64,000 bases of DNA from Streptomyces sp. TSRI0107 (lineage in GTDB: Bacteria; Actinomycetota; Actinomycetes; Streptomycetales; Streptomycetaceae): positions 744,001 to 808,000 of the forward strand of contig NZ_LIVZ01000001.1 in NCBI RefSeq assembly GCF_001905845.1, read 5' to 3'. Below the pieces are notes generated by a model. The model worked only from the letters and a program-made list of their open reading frames with translations, was not told the origin of the DNA and searched no databases. Numbering within the stretch: the first letter of the stretch is position 1; every line of letters starts with the position of its first letter. Position numbers and translations under genes: made by a program. This document shows, one piece after another, positions 62,505 through 64,000 of this stretch.

Positions 62505-62608
62505 GCGGCCATTGTGCCGGACGCCGTACCCCCGGGCGATTTATCATGCGGCGGCGACCGGCCGATCCGGCCGTCGCGCAAGGGCGTTACAGGACGAAGG
62601 AGCCGCAC

Positions 62609-63001
62609 GTGCTCGAACTGACCATGGCCTCCGTCTCCGGGGCGGACGCGGGAGCCACGGCCGGCATGCTGATGGCCGACGCGCCGAGCGAGCCGGGAGC
62701 CGTGCTGCGGGTGGGCCGCGACAAGTCGGTGTGCCGGCTGGTGACGCCCGACGACTGGCTGTTCGTCTCCCGGGTGCACCTGGAGTTCCTGTACGGCCCG
62801 GACGGCGTCTGGCACCTGACGTGGCTGCGCGGTTCCCAGGCTGAGCCGTCCTCCGAGGTCCGGCTCAGGGTCGGCGAGCACGCGCAGCCGCTGCCCTACG
62901 GCGGCACCGTGCCGCTGCCGCACGGCGGCGACGGCGAGGTGGTCATCCAGGACCGCACCGCCCCGCGCAGCGTCAACGTGGGCTTCTACCACGAGGTCTG
63001 A
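62609..63001 (+). CDS. Small FHA-like domain protein
   Basis: 130 residues. RVGRDKSVCRLVTPDDWLFVSRVHLEFLYGPDGVWHL carries the FHA pattern (GR, later SR-x-H) of phosphothreonine-binding domains, but the strand after it is short and nothing else is attached. It may read phosphorylation by Ser/Thr kinases. GTG start with AAGGAG 6 nt upstream. Confidence 0.75.
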   Translation: MLELTMASVSGADAGATAGMLMADAPSEPGAVLRVGRDKSVCRLVTPDDWLFVSRVHLEFLYGPDGVWHLTWLRGSQAEPSSEVRLRVGEHAQPLPYGGTVPLPHGGDGEVVIQDRTAPRSVNVGFYHEV

Positions 63002-63020
63002 CGGCCGGCGCGGCGCAGGA

Positions 63021-63692
63021 TCACCCCACCACCCGTGCCACGGCGAACCCGTCGTACCCCTTCGGCCCGACCGTCTGGATCGCCGTTCCGGTCAGCCTCG
63101 GGTGGGAGGCGATCAGCTCCAGGGCCGCGCGGGTGCCGCGGACGTCGGGCTCGTCGTCGTCCGGGTCGGCGATCCGCCCGCCGCGCACCACGTTGTCGAC
63201 GACGATCAGGCTGCCCGCGCGGGTGAGCCGCAACGCCCACTCCACGTAGTGGGCGTTGTTGGCCTTGTCCGCGTCGATGAAGACCAGGTCGAACGGGGGC
63301 GGGTTCTCGTCGGCGAGCTGCGGCAGCGTCTCCAGCGCGGCCCCCACCCGCACCTCGACGATCTTCTCCAGACCGGCGCGGGCGATGTTGCGGGCGGCCA
63401 CCTCGGCGTGCTTGGCGCTGTACTCCAGGGAGATCAGCATGCCGTCGGCGGGCAGCGCGCGGCCGAGCCAGATGGTGCTGTACCCGCCGAGGGTGCCGAT
63501 CTCGAGGATGGCGCGGGCTCCGGCGACCTGGGCGAGCAACTGGAGCAGTTTGCCCTGGGGCGCGGTGACGCCGATCGCGGGGAGTCCGGCGGCCTCGCTG
63601 TCGCGCAGGGCCGCCTTGAGGGGCTCGTCGTCGGGGGAGAGACGGCTGGAGAAGTACTCGTCGACGGCGTGCCAGGTCTGCGACTCGCTCAT
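63021..63692 (-). CDS. Class I SAM-dependent O-methyltransferase
   Basis: 223 residues, catechol-OMT type (methyltransferase_3): SAM motif I ILEIGTLGGYSTIWLGRALP, motif II EYSAKHAEVAARN, metal-binding Asp in FIDADKANN and DNVVRGG. Mg2+-dependent methylation of a vicinal hydroxyl group on a small aromatic is typical. GGGAG just before the ATG; a tandem 13-bp repeat lies 25-50 bp upstream. Confidence 0.92.
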   Translation of the reverse strand: MSESQTWHAVDEYFSSRLSPDDEPLKAALRDSEAAGLPAIGVTAPQGKLLQLLAQVAGARAILEIGTLGGYSTIWLGRALPADGMLISLEYSAKHAEVAARNIARAGLEKIVEVRVGAALETLPQLADENPPPFDLVFIDADKANNAHYVEWALRLTRAGSLIVVDNVVRGGRIADPDDDEPDVRGTRAALELIASHPRLTGTAIQTVGPKGYDGFAVARVVG

Positions 63693-63716
63693 GCGCTCCC
63701 TGCCTCGAAGGTCAAT

Positions 63717-63742
63717 TAGAAGCCCTAACTAGATGCCCTAAC
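63717..63742. repeat. Tandem 13-bp direct repeat upstream of the O-methyltransferase gene
   Basis: TAGAAGCCCTAAC followed directly by TAGATGCCCTAAC (one mismatch). It sits in the methyltransferase promoter and overlaps the stop codon of the upstream membrane-protein gene; likely a regulator site binding in tandem. Confidence 0.55.
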
Positions 63743-64000
63743 GAAGGTAGTCGGGCGAGGTGTTCCCCGCGAGGGCGGCACGCCGGGACCGGCGCCGGAC
63801 GGACCGGCGTCCTGCGACGGCGAGCGCGGCCACCGCCGCGACGGCCCCGCCCACGGTCAGCAGCCACGCCGGGATACCGGCGACCGTGCGCAGCCTGTCC
63901 GTCCAGACGACCTCCTGGAACGTGGCGTCCGACGCCGCCCGCCCCAGCCGGTGGTCGCCGGAGATCCGCGACGGCACCGGGAACTCCTGGGTGACTGCGG
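63738..64000 (-). CDS. C-terminal end of a membrane-anchored protein (partial)
   Basis: Only the last 87 residues are in the window; the frame is open to base 64000. It ends with one membrane helix (IPAWLLTVGGAVAAVAALAV) followed by a basic cytoplasmic tail (RRSVRRRSRRAALAGN), so the missing N-terminal part is probably extracytoplasmic. Family not recognised. Confidence 0.7.
   Translation of the reverse strand, partial: AVTQEFPVPSRISGDHRLGRAASDATFQEVVWTDRLRTVAGIPAWLLTVGGAVAAVAALAVAGRRSVRRRSRRAALAGNTSPDYLR

Overview
The window is very GC-rich with strong third-position GC bias, uses GTG and TTG starts, and carries gene families typical of actinobacteria: DUF3145 beside a fabD-fabH-acpP-fabF cluster, a homodimeric AceE, a chaplin-type protein, DUF3052, DUF4429/SHOCT and an SCO2400-type zinc-ribbon protein. 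Gene content and order match, from memory, the Streptomyces coelicolor core-chromosome stretch around SCO2340-SCO2405, so this is almost certainly a Streptomyces core region. There is one tRNA gene. I see no rRNA, CRISPR array, insertion sequence, prophage or biosynthetic megasynthase.

Layout. 1-5.6 kb: a sugar or sugar-acid uptake and catabolism cluster on the minus strand (CUT2-type ABC ATPase running off the left edge, lipoprotein binding protein, U32-like TIM-barrel protein, zinc alcohol dehydrogenase, enolase-superfamily dehydratase). Three related operator-like elements lie in front of its three transcription units. 5.8-16.9 kb: housekeeping and stress genes (zinc-ribbon membrane protein, MarR/oxidoreductase pair, Ohr, beta-lactamase-fold hydrolase, EI24 protein, secreted pyroglutamyl-peptidase-like protein lacking the catalytic Cys, LysR/RidA pair), then a deletion scar joining remnants of a TetR regulator and a GH3 beta-glucosidase, an aldose epimerase with a changed catalytic His, a GDSL lipoprotein and DUF3145. 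17-22 kb: the primary fatty-acid synthesis operon fabD-fabH-acpP-fabF with its PucR-type activator fasR upstream. 22-31.3 kb: small divergent regulator/enzyme pairs (pirin, hydrolase, GNAT, MerR/aldo-keto reductase, DUF4429, DUF1023 hydrolase, TetR/MFS, K+ channel). 31.3-34.1 kb: aceE.

34.4-44.4 kb: DUF3052, a peroxiredoxin, and a Ter-type stress block (two tandem TerD, a TerC-like DUF475 membrane protein, TerA, a TerD with a Pro/Gln/Tyr tail). It is followed by a three-gene unit that probably makes or processes a small molecule: CitE-like lyase, an 829-residue fusion of PRTase, TRSP and StiP/PELOTA-like modules, and a HAD phosphatase. This is the most intriguing system in the window. 44.4-64 kb: FmdB zinc ribbon, DUF4383, a coiled-coil membrane protein, tRNA-Val(UAC), an acidic chaplin-like secreted protein, a ketopantoate-reductase-like protein, DedA, DoxX, a PhoD-like phosphatase, a secreted HNH nuclease, a yybP-ykoY manganese riboswitch in front of a TMEM165/GDT1 cation exporter, a HAD hydrolase, an AraC/DUF2000 pair, a zinc-ribbon/peptidoglycan-binding membrane protein, a large MFS exporter with a C-terminal winged-helix-like domain, a GNAT, a paralogous pair of unknown proteins, DUF1992, an FHA-like protein, an O-methyltransferase and a truncated membrane protein at the right edge.

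A recurring feature is probable leaderless transcription: at 16 starts a TANNNT-like -10 box lies exactly 6-7 nt before the start codon with no ribosome binding site between them. Several start choices below rest on that pattern.
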